NCBI GenBank assembly: GCA_964474285.1
Contig: CAYYSD010000001.1
Location: 1 to 64,000 of the forward strand
Direction of reading: 5' to 3'
From: JACRBT01 sp964474285
GTDB taxonomy: Bacteria > Chloroflexota > Dehalococcoidia > Tepidiformales > Tepidiformaceae
Length of the DNA: 64,000 bases
Made by a program: the position numbers and the translations under genes
Notes under the pieces: model-generated
Databases searched by the model: none
What the model was told of the DNA's origin: nothing
What the model saw: the letters and a program-made list of their open reading frames with translations, nothing else
In this document: positions 17,465-26,797 of the stretch, piece after piece
Layout of the letters: each line of letters begins with the position of its first letter
Position numbering within the stretch: the first letter of the stretch is position 1

Positions 17465-19780
17465 GTGCGTGTTCTTGAACTGTCGGATAGTCCAGAGGCA
17501 GCCGCCTTCGCGGGCAAGCTCTTCCGGCGCTGGGGCGCCGAGGTCATCCGCGTCGAAAAGCCCGGGCTCGAACCGCCCTGGGCCGCCGCCGATCTCTACC
17601 TGAACGCCGGCAAGCGTCGCGTTTTCCTGGATGCCCATTCGCCCGAAGGCATCGCCGGGATCACCGCCCTCGCCCGCGACGCCGACATCCTCATCACCGA
17701 CTACACCCCGGCAGCGCTCAGCGCGACCGGCGTGCTCGACCTCGAAGGTCCGAAGGTCCGCGCCAGCATCACCCCCTTCGGCCTCGACGGCCCGTATCGT
17801 GACCGCCCCGCAACGGCGTCTACCCTCCTCGCCCTTGGCGGCTACACCTGGCTCATGGGTGACAGGGATCGCACCCCCCTCACCATGCCCGGGAACTATG
17901 TCTACTACCAGTCCGGCACCTACGCCTACACAGCCGCGCTCTCCGCACTCCTCAACGGCGGCGCGCCCTCGGTCACCATCGAAGTCTCGATGCTCGAGGC
18001 GCTCGCCAGCCTCCACCAGTTCACCGACACCATGTGGATGTTCGAAGGCAAGGTTCGCAGCCGCCACGGGAACCGCTGGGAGAACCTCTGCCCCACCACC
18101 CTCCTGCCCGTTTCCGACGGCTGGATCGGCATCAACGTCGTGCCCAACTTCTGGTTCAACTTCGCCCTGATGATGGGCCGCCCCGACCTCGCCAGCGAAG
18201 GGCCGTGGGCCCTCAACGCCGGCCGCATGGAGGCCGAGGACGAAATCGAAGCCCTCATCGTCGAGACCTTCAAGGACATGCCCAAGAAGCAGTTCTTCAA
18301 GGAAGGCCAGGAGACGTGGCGCGTCCCCGTCGGCTATGCCGCTTCCCTCCAGGATGTCCTCGACGACCCCCACCTCGCTCATCGCGGGTTCTGGAATGTC
18401 ACCCACAATGGCGAGCAGGAAGTCCGCACCCCCGCCTCGCCCTTCCGGTTCGTCGGCCAGGAGCACCCGCCGGAGCCCTCGCCACAGCCGCACGAAGAGG
18501 CGGGCATCACGTGGCGCGCCGCCGCCATGGAAGCCAACGGTGGCGAAGCCCCCGCCACCCGGCCCCTGGAAGGTGTCCGCGTCATCGACCTCACGCGCAT
18601 CTGGTCCGGACCGCTTTCCACCCGCATCCTCGGCGACCTCGGCGCGGATGTCATCAAGATCGAAGCCCCCGACGGCCGCGGCAATATCCCGCGGCCCGGT
18701 GTTGCACGCCCCTGGAACCACCAGGGCCTCTTTAACAAGCTCAGCCGCAACAAGACAGCCGTCGCCATCGACCTGAAATCGCCCGGCGGACGCGAGATCT
18801 TCCTCGACCTCGTCGCCCAGGCGGATGTCGTCATCGAGAACTTCAGCGCACGCGCCATGCCCGGCCTCGGCCTCGGCTACGACGATCTCCGCAAAGTGAA
18901 CGACCGCATCATCTACGTCGCGATGCCGGCGTTCGGCATGAACGGCCCCTACCGCGACTACGTCGGCCTCGGGCCGAGCATCGAACCCATCACCGGGCTC
19001 CAATCGATCATGGGCTACGGCCCCGATGAGCCGCGCGTCACATCGAAAGCGCTCACCGATGCCATCGCAGGCACGAGTGCCGCCTCTGCCGTCGTCACCG
19101 CCCTCTGGCGCCGCGCCGAATCCGGCAAGGGCGCCCTCATCGACCTCTCGCAGCACGAAACCGGCGTGATGTTCATCGGCGAATACTTTATCGAGACACA
19201 GCTGACCGGCGCGGAACCTCAGCGCATGGGCAACGGCCACCGTGTCTACGCGCCACACGGCGTCTACCGCTGCGCCGGTGACGACGAATGGGTGGCCGTC
19301 GCCGCCCGCGACGACACGGAATGGCGTGCGCTCTGCCGCGTCCTCGGGCTCGAAGAGCTGCCGGGCGAGACCCGCTTCGCCACCGCCGGCGATCGCCGCA
19401 TGAACGCTGCCGAACTCGATCGGCTGATCGAGGCGGCGACCTCGGCCCGCCCAAAGCGCGACGTGGAGGCAACCCTGGCGGCTGCCGGTGTGCCCGCCGG
19501 CGCCGTCCTCCGATCGCCGGAATACCTCTCGGAGCCGCACCTCCACGCACGCAACTACTTCGTGGAACTTACCCATCGCGAAGCCGGGACAACCATGTGG
19601 GACGGCTCGCCCCTGCGGTTCGACGGCGAACGCGGCTACGAGTCGTGGTTCGCGGCCCCCTGCCTGGGCGAACACAACCGCTCCACCCTCCACCGCGTGC
19701 TCGGCCTCACCGACCAGGAGATCGACACCCTCTACGCGGAGGGCGTCATCACCGAAACCCCATCCTCCGCCAACCCATAG
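17465..19780 (+). CDS. double-domain family III CoA-transferase (CaiB/BaiF type)
   Basis: A 771-residue fusion of two CoA-transferase family III domains: about 1-335 and 366-765, joined by a linker rich in Pro/Glu. The second domain is complete: GVRVIDLTRIWSGP, DLGADVIKIE, DVVIENFSARAM, and D532 in SKALTDAIAG at the position of the catalytic Asp. In the first domain the matching block is PGNYVYYQSG, with Tyr (Y147) instead of Asp, so this half is probably structural or substrate-binding. Normal family III enzymes are homodimers of interlaced single domains; the fusion likely forms a pseudo-dimer. The GTG start is the first possible after an in-frame stop, which is that of the carboxyltransferase gene. 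Substrate unknown. Confidence 0.93.
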   Translation: MRVLELSDSPEAAAFAGKLFRRWGAEVIRVEKPGLEPPWAAADLYLNAGKRRVFLDAHSPEGIAGITALARDADILITDYTPAALSATGVLDLEGPKVRASITPFGLDGPYRDRPATASTLLALGGYTWLMGDRDRTPLTMPGNYVYYQSGTYAYTAALSALLNGGAPSVTIEVSMLEALASLHQFTDTMWMFEGKVRSRHGNRWENLCPTTLLPVSDGWIGINVVPNFWFNFALMMGRPDLASEGPWALNAGRMEAEDEIEALIVETFKDMPKKQFFKEGQETWRVPVGYAASLQDVLDDPHLAHRGFWNVTHNGEQEVRTPASPFRFVGQEHPPEPSPQPHEEAGITWRAAAMEANGGEAPATRPLEGVRVIDLTRIWSGPLSTRILGDLGADVIKIEAPDGRGNIPRPGVARPWNHQGLFNKLSRNKTAVAIDLKSPGGREIFLDLVAQADVVIENFSARAMPGLGLGYDDLRKVNDRIIYVAMPAFGMNGPYRDYVGLGPSIEPITGLQSIMGYGPDEPRVTSKALTDAIAGTSAASAVVTALWRRAESGKGALIDLSQHETGVMFIGEYFIETQLTGAEPQRMGNGHRVYAPHGVYRCAGDDEWVAVAARDDTEWRALCRVLGLEELPGETRFATAGDRRMNAAELDRLIEAATSARPKRDVEATLAAAGVPAGAVLRSPEYLSEPHLHARNYFVELTHREAGTTMWDGSPLRFDGERGYESWFAAPCLGEHNRSTLHRVLGLTDQEIDTLYAEGVITETPSSANP

Positions 19781-19803
19781 CCGTCGGCCCCCGAAAGGTC
19801 CCC

Positions 19804-19832
19804 GCTCGCCCTGAGCCAGTCGAAGGGCCCGG
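19804..19832. repeat. REP-like palindromic element, single arm
   Basis: Contains CCCTGAGCCAGTCGAAGGG, an imperfect palindrome also present at 49275-49302 and 59346-59373. It lies in the 174-base gap between convergent genes. The rest of this gap shows no gene. Confidence 0.75.
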
Positions 19833-19954
19833 TCCGTGGCTCCACCACCGCCGCGCCGATCCTCCGACTCACCTCGGGTCGCCGCTGCCACGGCACCAAT
19901 CGCGGACGCTGGCCGTGGTCCCGGGGTGGCCGCCGGTGCCCACGCTCGATCGCC

Positions 19955-20839
19955 CTACCAGCCCCGCGTCGCGAGCAACTCCTTCTCCTGGAGCGACGAC
20001 ACACTGATGCCGGGCATCGCCTTGCCCAGCCCCGTGCTCACGCGCGCGATCACTTCGGGGTCCATGTAATGGGTCGTCGCTTCCACGATCGCCTTCGCCA
20101 CGAGCGGCGGATTCTCCGACTTGAAGATGCCCGAGCCCACGAAGATACCGTCCGCCCCGAGCCGCATCATGAGCGCCGCGTCCGCCGGCGTTGCCACGCC
20201 ACCCGCCGCGAAGTTCACGACCGGCAGCCGCCCTTCGCGCTTCACCTGCTTCACGAGTTCGACCGGCGCGCCGATCTCCTTCGCGAACGTGTAGACCTCA
20301 TCTTCCGGCATGTTCTGCAGGCGCCGAATCTCGGACTGCACCGTCCGCATGTGGCGCACGGCCTCGACGATGTCACCGGTCCCTGCTTCGCCCTTGGTGC
20401 GAATCATGGCCGCGCCCTCACCGATGCGGCGGAGCGCCTCGCCCAGGTTCCGGCATCCGCAGACAAACGGCACCGTGAAGGCGTGCTTGTCGATGTGATG
20501 CGATTCGTCCGCCGGCGTCAGCACTTCGGATTCATCGATGTAGTCCACGCCAAGGGCCTGGAGCACGTCCGCCTCCACGAAGTGACCGATGCGCGCCTTC
20601 GCCATCACAGGGATGGAAACCGCCGCGATGATGCCCCGGATCATCTCCGGGTCGCTCATCCGGGCCACGCCGCCGTCCTTGCGAATGTCGCTGGGTACCC
20701 GTTCGAGCGCCATGACCGAACACGCACCCGCCTCCTCCGCAATCTTCGCCTGCTCCGGGGTGACCACATCCATGATCACGCCGCCCTTGAGCATCTGCGC
20801 GAGCCCAACCTTGACCGCCCACGTTCCTGTCGTCGCCAT
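19955..20839 (-). CDS. pdxS: pyridoxal 5'-phosphate synthase, synthase subunit
   Basis: A 294-residue TIM-barrel enzyme building PLP from ribose 5-phosphate, glyceraldehyde 3-phosphate and ammonia. The Schiff-base lysine is K81 in MAKARIGHF, and the second active-site lysine lies in IRTKGEAGTG. GGCRNLGEALRR-type phosphate-binding and NFAAGGVATPADAA segments are standard. The start is the ATG after GGAGGGATCGG; an upstream in-frame ATG at 20896 adds 19 non-family residues. The glutaminase partner PdxT, often adjacent, is not in the window, so ammonia delivery depends on a distant gene. Confidence 0.97.
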   Translation of the reverse strand: MATTGTWAVKVGLAQMLKGGVIMDVVTPEQAKIAEEAGACSVMALERVPSDIRKDGGVARMSDPEMIRGIIAAVSIPVMAKARIGHFVEADVLQALGVDYIDESEVLTPADESHHIDKHAFTVPFVCGCRNLGEALRRIGEGAAMIRTKGEAGTGDIVEAVRHMRTVQSEIRRLQNMPEDEVYTFAKEIGAPVELVKQVKREGRLPVVNFAAGGVATPADAALMMRLGADGIFVGSGIFKSENPPLVAKAIVEATTHYMDPEVIARVSTGLGKAMPGISVSSLQEKELLATRGW

Positions 20840-20979
20840 AACCGATCCCTCCGGGCGCACCCGCCCTCTCTGGTGGGCGCGCAGTGTGGTTCCCATTCTA
20901 TGCCCGGTTCACACATCACGTTAGGGCCACTTCCGGGCGGCACGTTATGCAAGCGGTCAGCCAGTCCTCAGCCAGGCTG

Positions 20980-21402
20980 TCACACCCCGGCGGCCGCGAT
21001 GTGCTTCGCCGTGTCAACGTAGTGCCGCAGGCCCGTCACCTTCCCGGCGCTGTTGAACGTCCAGAGGTGCAGCTCGCAGTCCTTCAGCGGCTTGCCCGTC
21101 GCCTTCACCGTGAAGTCCACCTCGACTTCCGCCGCAACCTTGTCCCCGCCGGCCAGGATGGTGCGAACCTCAAAGGCGTTCACCTGCAGGCCGCCGGCGA
21201 TGCTCTGGAAGAAGTCGATGACCCCGCTGTGACCCTTGCGATTCTGAAGCCACGCCACCCCTGCCGCCTGAGCGCGGTTGTCCGGCCATGCCTCCCAATC
21301 CACATCGTCCGCCAGCCTGGTGAGAATTCCGGGGATATCCCCCTTCCCAAAGGCCTCATAGATGGCCTGGATGTTCTCCGCATTCGACTGTTCGTTGCTC
21401 AT
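20980..21402 (-). CDS. SnoaL-like (NTF2 fold) protein
   Basis: A 140-residue alpha+beta-barrel protein of the SnoaL/NTF2 superfamily, recognised by the early helix NIQAIYEAFGKGDIPGILTRL, the WEAW segment and the C-terminal VTGLRHYVDTAK strand. Members range from small-molecule isomerases to stress-induced binding proteins; no specific activity can be assigned. It lies 84 bases downstream of the ECF sigma gene on the same strand and may belong to its regulon or operon. Confidence 0.85.
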   Translation of the reverse strand: MSNEQSNAENIQAIYEAFGKGDIPGILTRLADDVDWEAWPDNRAQAAGVAWLQNRKGHSGVIDFFQSIAGGLQVNAFEVRTILAGGDKVAAEVEVDFTVKATGKPLKDCELHLWTFNSAGKVTGLRHYVDTAKHIAAAGV

Positions 21403-21486
21403 CGTGCTCTCCTTGACGCTCGTATTCGCAGCCGCTTCGCGGCCCGCACGAACAGATACGCACGCCGCCTGCCAACTGTTGAATTC

Positions 21487-22770
21487 CTATCCCGCGAACC
21501 CCGCGCACGCCCGTGCCCGCCCGAGCAACACCTCTCGTTCGCGTTCGTTGCGCGTCAGCTCCGCGGCCCGCTCGAACTCCCTGGCTGCCTCGTCGAACCT
21601 GCCCAGCTTCTCCAACAGATCCCCTCGAACGGCGGGCAGCAGGTGGGTCGCCTTCAAGGATGGCTCCCCGGCGATCTCATCCACGAGCGCAAGTCCCGCG
21701 CCGGGTCCATCCGCCATCCCCACCGCGACAGCCCGGTTCATCTCCACCACCGCAGAGGGCATCACCTCCGCGAGTTCCGCATAGAGCCCCGCGATCCGGC
21801 GCCAATCCGTCGCCTCGGATGTTCGAGCACGAGCATGGCATGCCGCGATTGCCGCCTGGAGCGTATATGGTCCGCGATCGGCGCCGAGCGTCTCGGCCCT
21901 TTTCAGCGCCGCCAGCCCACGCTGAATCAGCACGAAGTCCCACCGCGAACGATCCTGCTCCAGCAACAAGATCGGCTCGCCCTGCGGACCCGTCCGTGCC
22001 CGCGTCCGCGAAGCCTGGATCTCCATCAGCGCGACCAGCCCGTGAACCTCCGCCTGGTCCGGCATGAGTCCCGCCAGGATACGTCCCAGCCGCAGGGCCT
22101 CGTTGCAAAGCGCAGGCCGCATCAGGTCGTCGCCCGCGGTTGCCGTGTAGCCCTCGTTGAAAACGAGATAGATGACCTCGAGCACAGCCTCCAGTCGCTC
22201 GTTCAGTTCGTGACGTGCCGGCGCTTCGAACGGCACCCCTGCCTCCGCCAGCGTCCGCTTCGCCCGAACGATTCGCTGCGCGACCGTCGGCTCCGGCGTA
22301 AGAAACGCCCGCGCGATCTCATCGGTGGTCAGCCCGCCGAGCAGCCGGAGCGTGAGCGCCACTCGCGCTTCGAATCCCAGCACCGGGTGGCACGCTGTGA
22401 ACATCAAGCGCAGCAGGTCGTCGCTGATGTCCTCTTCAACGTCGCCCTCGAAGTCCTCCGTTGTCAGCTCACCGCGCGCTTCCAGGTCCCGTCCGAGCTC
22501 TTCGTGCTTCCGCTCGGCGAGCTTGTGCCGGCGCAGACGGTCGATGGCGATGTGCTTCGCCGTCGCGGTCAGCCACGCCCCCGGCTTCTCCGGGATGCCC
22601 GTCTCGGGCCATCGCTCGAGCGCCACAACGAAGGCATCCTGCGCCAGCTCCTCCGCCAGCCCGACATCGCGAACGATCCGCGCCAGCGTCGCGATGATCT
22701 TCGCGGACTCAATCCGCCAGATGGCTTCCACAGCACGCTGCGTCTCGCTCTCCGTCACCCGATCGATCAC
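21487..22770 (-). CDS. ECF sigma factor with long C-terminal extension (ECF42/DUF6596 type)
   Basis: A 427-residue protein. Residues about 5-75 form sigma region 2 (IVRDVGLAEELAQDAFVVAL, WLTATAKHIAIDRLRR) and about 115-165 region 4 (LRLLGGLTTDEIARAFLT, TVAQRIVRAKRTL). The remaining ~250 residues are helical with the FNEGYTATAG motif, as in ECF42 sigma factors, where the extension replaces an anti-sigma factor as regulator (established for the group). GTG 22770 is chosen because GGGGA sits six bases upstream; TTG 22794 and GTG 22758 are alternatives. ECF42 genes usually neighbour DGPF/YCII genes; here the only YCII gene is 11 kb away, and a SnoaL gene is downstream instead. Confidence 0.9.
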   Translation of the reverse strand: MIDRVTESETQRAVEAIWRIESAKIIATLARIVRDVGLAEELAQDAFVVALERWPETGIPEKPGAWLTATAKHIAIDRLRRHKLAERKHEELGRDLEARGELTTEDFEGDVEEDISDDLLRLMFTACHPVLGFEARVALTLRLLGGLTTDEIARAFLTPEPTVAQRIVRAKRTLAEAGVPFEAPARHELNERLEAVLEVIYLVFNEGYTATAGDDLMRPALCNEALRLGRILAGLMPDQAEVHGLVALMEIQASRTRARTGPQGEPILLLEQDRSRWDFVLIQRGLAALKRAETLGADRGPYTLQAAIAACHARARTSEATDWRRIAGLYAELAEVMPSAVVEMNRAVAVGMADGPGAGLALVDEIAGEPSLKATHLLPAVRGDLLEKLGRFDEAAREFERAAELTRNEREREVLLGRARACAGFAG

Positions 22771-22893
22771 ACAGGTTCCCCGGTGACCACGCAAGCCAGC
22801 GTCCCCACCTACTGGCCCGACCTGTCGAGACGCGAGTGGTCCATTTCCCCCTTGGATGGCCTGCTACCCTCAGGGAGAAGCACGGAGGTGAAC

Positions 22894-23364
22894 ATGCTCG
22901 ATTCAGATGCGAAGCGCGTCATCAGGGAGCAGCGGCTCGGGTTCTTTGCCACCGTCAACCCCGACGGGACGCCCAACCTTTCGCCGAAGGGCACGCTGGC
23001 TGTCCTCGACGACGAACATCTCGTCTTCGCCGAAATCCGATCGCCAGGCACCATCGAAAACCTGCTGCACAATCCCGCGATCGAAATCAACATCGTCGAC
23101 CCCTTCCTGCGAAAGGGCTACCGCTTCTGCGGCCGGGGCACCGTCGTGACCGAAGGCCCGCGCCTTGCCGAACTGCTCGCCTTCTACGAAGGCCGCACAG
23201 CCTCCAACCCCGGCACGTTCGTCGTCATCGATGTCGACCACGTCGAGCCACTCATCTCGCCCGTCTACGACCGCGGCTTCACCGAAGACCAGGTGCGAGA
23301 ACAGTCCGCCCGCCAATACGCCGCGCTCGGCAACATTGTCCCGCCCCCGGAACGCAGGGACTGA
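22894..23364 (+). CDS. pyridoxamine 5'-phosphate oxidase-like flavin-binding protein
   Basis: A 156-residue split-barrel protein. The N-terminal FFATVNPDGTPNLSPKGTLAV and the following VFAEIRSPGTIENLLHNPAI are typical of the PPOX/FMN-binding superfamily. It probably binds FMN, F420 or heme and reduces small molecules; it is not the true PdxH. The start ATG follows CGGAGGTGAAC; a much longer open frame continues upstream but only as an antisense shadow of the sigma gene. It is divergent from that sigma gene. Confidence 0.88.
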   Translation: MLDSDAKRVIREQRLGFFATVNPDGTPNLSPKGTLAVLDDEHLVFAEIRSPGTIENLLHNPAIEINIVDPFLRKGYRFCGRGTVVTEGPRLAELLAFYEGRTASNPGTFVVIDVDHVEPLISPVYDRGFTEDQVREQSARQYAALGNIVPPPERRD

Positions 23365-23381
23365 CCCCCTCCGTGCCCCGC

Positions 23382-26300
23382 CTACTTGACCCGCGTGCCC
23401 TCGATCACAAAGCCGATTTGCCCGCGCGGGAAGCCGTCAACCAGCAGTGCCCTCGGATCTTCCGAGTCCGTTAGCGCCGTGATGCGGAAGTAGCCGGCCA
23501 TCGACGTTTCGGCCAGGCTCATCCCGCATTCCCTGCGTTGGTCCAGGTCGACGAAGAACTGCCCGCGAAACTCCTGCCCGACGAGGTTCACAAAGTTCAG
23601 CATCCCGGCAACTTCCCCCTCCGCCGCACGTTGCGTCCCGATGATCAGGCCGTTCGCGGGGTTCTTGTCGGGCCCAACGATGGCGACTTCCAACGTACCC
23701 GTTGGCGAGCCTTTCGGTGTGTAGATCGAGAGGAAGCAGGCGCCGGGGTCAATCTCGCAGGCCACGATATAGGGCGAGGCAAGCTGCCCTCCCCGCCACT
23801 GGTCATAGACCATGTCGGAAAACTCGGTCCCCACGGCGCCCCGCTCAAACCGCGTCAATCGATAGAGGTTCGCAGGTGCAGTCGATTCCGACTGGAGAAA
23901 GTGCAGCCGGGGCGATTCAGCGTCCTGGTCCAGGGCGAAGAGCTTCGCGGACTTCGAGGTGAAATCGATATCCCATGACAGGCGAGGATCCTGGTCCGAA
24001 TGCGCTTTCAGCGTGACGGTGTACGTCGTTCGAAGCACCTTCCCATCAACGGTCTGCTCTTCGCCGTTGTAGAAGTCGAGCAGGCGGTCCTTGTAGCCGT
24101 CAGGGAACTCGAAGCCGTCCCTCTTCAGCTGCAGCGTGACGTACACGTGGTCGGTCTTGTCGCCGTAGCTTCGCCGCGCACCTTCAGCCTTGAGTTCGAA
24201 GTTGTTGCGATGACCGTCCGGTGTTTCGATCCGAACCACCATCCCGTAGTCCTCAAACGAAGGGTTGGAACCAAGACCGTATTCAATGGCGATCGAGTTG
24301 AGGACATCCCTGGGAATGGCCAGGCGCATGATCTGTGCGCTCGGCTCGGTGCGCGTGCCGAACGACAGCTTCTGATCACCTTCGGCGGGCCTGTGAAGAT
24401 CGGCCTGCAGGTCCGCGACCCCGCCCGGCCACTTCGCGAGGTGATAGGAGGAGAACGGAGTCCGCGGCGCCCACTCCACGCTCAGGCCTCCGTCGACGAA
24501 TTTGGAGTGCAGATCCACCGGTCCCGCCAGTCCGCCATAGGGGTGGATGTCGATGTCCCAGACCAACAGCCGGCGGCCGCTCATCGGATACGCGGAAGGC
24601 AACGACTGCTTCACATTCCCCCGGATCACCCCGAAGAGTTGGACCGGCGGCACGTTCATCGCCGTGAGATACCCGCAGTCGCTCCGCGGGCAATAGCCCC
24701 GGCTCCCCTCCGTGAGCGCCCGAACATCCTTGAGCATGTACCAGTTCGTGTTCAGCGACGCGATTGTCAGTGCGACGTCGATCATGTTCGAGATGACATC
24801 CTTGGCGCTCGATGAGAACACCATCTCGTCGCCGCTTGAGAACTGCAGGTGGACCCGCTTGCTGGCGCTTTCGGCCCATGCCAGGCCCAGCGGCAGGGCT
24901 GTGCTGAACCCCACCTCGTCGCCGAGCACTTCGAACTGTGCCCACGCCTGGCCGTCCCCGCCTGCCTGGTATTGGGACCCGAGGTAGTCGATCGCCTGGT
25001 CGGCGAGTGCCAGCGCCGTCATCACCGCGAGACCAGTCGGGGTGAGCGTACCCAACACCCAACCTGCCGCAGCCTCGATCAGCGGGTAGTACCGCAGGAA
25101 GTAGTCGATGTTCCCTTTCCATGCCCGGAAGACATCCAGCCACGACGTGTCTTCGATCGCCCACGTGGAATAAAGGCGCAGGTGCCGCGTGACCGTGGTC
25201 TGATCCTTGATGAACGGGGCCATCGCCGCTTCGATGTCCGCCGACACCGTCTCGTTCGCGTGCGCCTTCGTATCCGGTATGGCCACGTCGGTCGAGTAGA
25301 TCTGGCCGTACGGCCGCAGGACGCGTAGATCAAGCCCGCTCGCAGTCCCCGTTTTCAGCATCCACCGGGTGAACTCGATACCCCACGGCGCGTAGTTGTA
25401 GAGCGCCGACTCGATAGCCTGCTCCAGGTTTTGTCCGTCTGCCGTCACCACGAGTTCGTCGAGGGTGCGCCCGGAATCCGCGATGTACTTCGTGCGGTTG
25501 TAGACCCACTCGCTCCGGACCGCCTGCAACTGGTTGATACCCGATGCGTAGAGGTCGTACGCCGAAGGACCGGTCAACTCGAGAGGGTCCACCGGCATCA
25601 GCCCCGACGAGATGCCGATGACGCTGGTCCAATAGCGGCCGGCGCCGAGCGTCACCTCCGCCTTTCGCAGGTCCAGGGCAACGCTCCACCAGGTCCGGTC
25701 GGCGGCCGCCGGGATGCGCGAAACCATCGCGCCGGAGAAACCTGGCTCCGCCACGAGCTCCGCCTGAGGAATCCACGCCCGCACTTCCTTCTCCCACGCC
25801 TGGCGGTCGGTCCAGAAGAGTGCATCGAGCCGGTTCGATTCGCTTGGCTCGGGTGGCGCCTTGAACTCGAGCGGCCGCGCGACCGCCACCATCCAGGGCG
25901 CCGGGATGTCTTGCACCGTGATTCTGAGCCCCGGTCCGCCCACGAGCGTGACGCTCGATGACGGGACCTCCATCCACGTCCCCGCGGCAGTGAGCGCGAT
26001 GACGGTTTCCGCGTCGTCGCCCTTTGCCGGCAGGTCCAGGGTCACCGCCTCCGTGAGCGTCAGCCCTGAATTGGAAACGAACCGCCAGGCGATACCGCTC
26101 CGATCCCACGCCGGGCTGTCGTTCGCGAACTCCATCCGCTCGATATCCACCTTCGTGCCATAGACCACAGGCCCGCCCGGCACGTCGGCGATTGCGCCGC
26201 CCGGGTGTTCCAGGCGCACGTGGGGGCGCAATCGGCGGCCCGCCTCGTCGACATCCGGGGCTCCCTCGTCGAGCACAATCACCTTGCTTTGCGTCACAAA

Positions 26301-26702
26301 CACCGGGCCGTCATCCGGGCCCACCGTCTTCTCCCCGTCGGAACGGAGCAGGAGCAACGCCCCGGCGGTAGCCGCGATGGCCAGCACCGCGATCCCTCCG
26401 AAGACCAGCCCGGCACGCTTCCTGCCCTTCATCTGTCCCGCCGCTGCGGGAACAGCCTGAGCCGGCGATGCGGGCCTCGCGGAAGTAGCAGCGACAGGGG
26501 GCCTTACGGCAACTGGCGCGCCACACGCGCGGCAGAAGCGGGCGCCGGCGCGAAGGGCCATGCCACAGCCTGTGCAGAACAGCTGCTCGACCGGGTCGGG
26601 CGTGCCACAGGCAGCGCAGAAGCGCGCCTTCGCCGGCACGTGCGCTCCACAGCTCCGGCACGAACGAATGATGTCTTTGGAAGCATCCGATGGAAGGGCC
26701 AT
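23382..26702 (-). CDS. large zinc-ribbon membrane protein with ~980-residue exported domain
   Basis: A 1106-residue protein of unknown function. Two zinc ribbons open it: C15/C18-C29/C32 and C43/C46-C57/C60. A low-complexity Ala/Pro stretch follows, then basic residues and one membrane segment (about 97-119), so the remaining ~980 residues should lie outside. That part has no recognised domain. It mixes beta-rich and helical segments, contains a paired-Cys loop (CPRSDCGY) and another near the C-terminus, and ends with a beta-rich stretch. The start is the ATG after the upstream gene's stop; an earlier in-frame start (26867) would overlap that gene. It is the last of four co-directional overlapping or close genes with similar ribbon-membrane layouts. 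Confidence 0.88.
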   Translation of the reverse strand: MALPSDASKDIIRSCRSCGAHVPAKARFCAACGTPDPVEQLFCTGCGMALRAGARFCRACGAPVAVRPPVAATSARPASPAQAVPAAAGQMKGRKRAGLVFGGIAVLAIAATAGALLLLRSDGEKTVGPDDGPVFVTQSKVIVLDEGAPDVDEAGRRLRPHVRLEHPGGAIADVPGGPVVYGTKVDIERMEFANDSPAWDRSGIAWRFVSNSGLTLTEAVTLDLPAKGDDAETVIALTAAGTWMEVPSSSVTLVGGPGLRITVQDIPAPWMVAVARPLEFKAPPEPSESNRLDALFWTDRQAWEKEVRAWIPQAELVAEPGFSGAMVSRIPAAADRTWWSVALDLRKAEVTLGAGRYWTSVIGISSGLMPVDPLELTGPSAYDLYASGINQLQAVRSEWVYNRTKYIADSGRTLDELVVTADGQNLEQAIESALYNYAPWGIEFTRWMLKTGTASGLDLRVLRPYGQIYSTDVAIPDTKAHANETVSADIEAAMAPFIKDQTTVTRHLRLYSTWAIEDTSWLDVFRAWKGNIDYFLRYYPLIEAAAGWVLGTLTPTGLAVMTALALADQAIDYLGSQYQAGGDGQAWAQFEVLGDEVGFSTALPLGLAWAESASKRVHLQFSSGDEMVFSSSAKDVISNMIDVALTIASLNTNWYMLKDVRALTEGSRGYCPRSDCGYLTAMNVPPVQLFGVIRGNVKQSLPSAYPMSGRRLLVWDIDIHPYGGLAGPVDLHSKFVDGGLSVEWAPRTPFSSYHLAKWPGGVADLQADLHRPAEGDQKLSFGTRTEPSAQIMRLAIPRDVLNSIAIEYGLGSNPSFEDYGMVVRIETPDGHRNNFELKAEGARRSYGDKTDHVYVTLQLKRDGFEFPDGYKDRLLDFYNGEEQTVDGKVLRTTYTVTLKAHSDQDPRLSWDIDFTSKSAKLFALDQDAESPRLHFLQSESTAPANLYRLTRFERGAVGTEFSDMVYDQWRGGQLASPYIVACEIDPGACFLSIYTPKGSPTGTLEVAIVGPDKNPANGLIIGTQRAAEGEVAGMLNFVNLVGQEFRGQFFVDLDQRRECGMSLAETSMAGYFRITALTDSEDPRALLVDGFPRGQIGFVIEGTRVK

Positions 26703-26797
26703 ATCCTGAGTCTGCCGGTCCCGCCTCCCTGGCAGCAGGACCAGAAGGTCCCAGTGTTGGGCCCAACCGGTGACGGGACCGCGCCCGGCCCGAAACC

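Noticed and set aside
17411..19891. An 826-codon open frame on the minus strand opposite the double CoA-transferase gene
   Set aside because: High GC makes long antisense frames common. The product is low-complexity Gly/Glu/Ala/Asp/Val without any domain, while the plus strand encodes a clear enzyme.
20884..22893. A long 5' extension of the PPOX-like gene
   Set aside because: It runs antisense through the SnoaL and sigma factor genes; a good ribosome-binding site and family N-terminus place the start at 22894.
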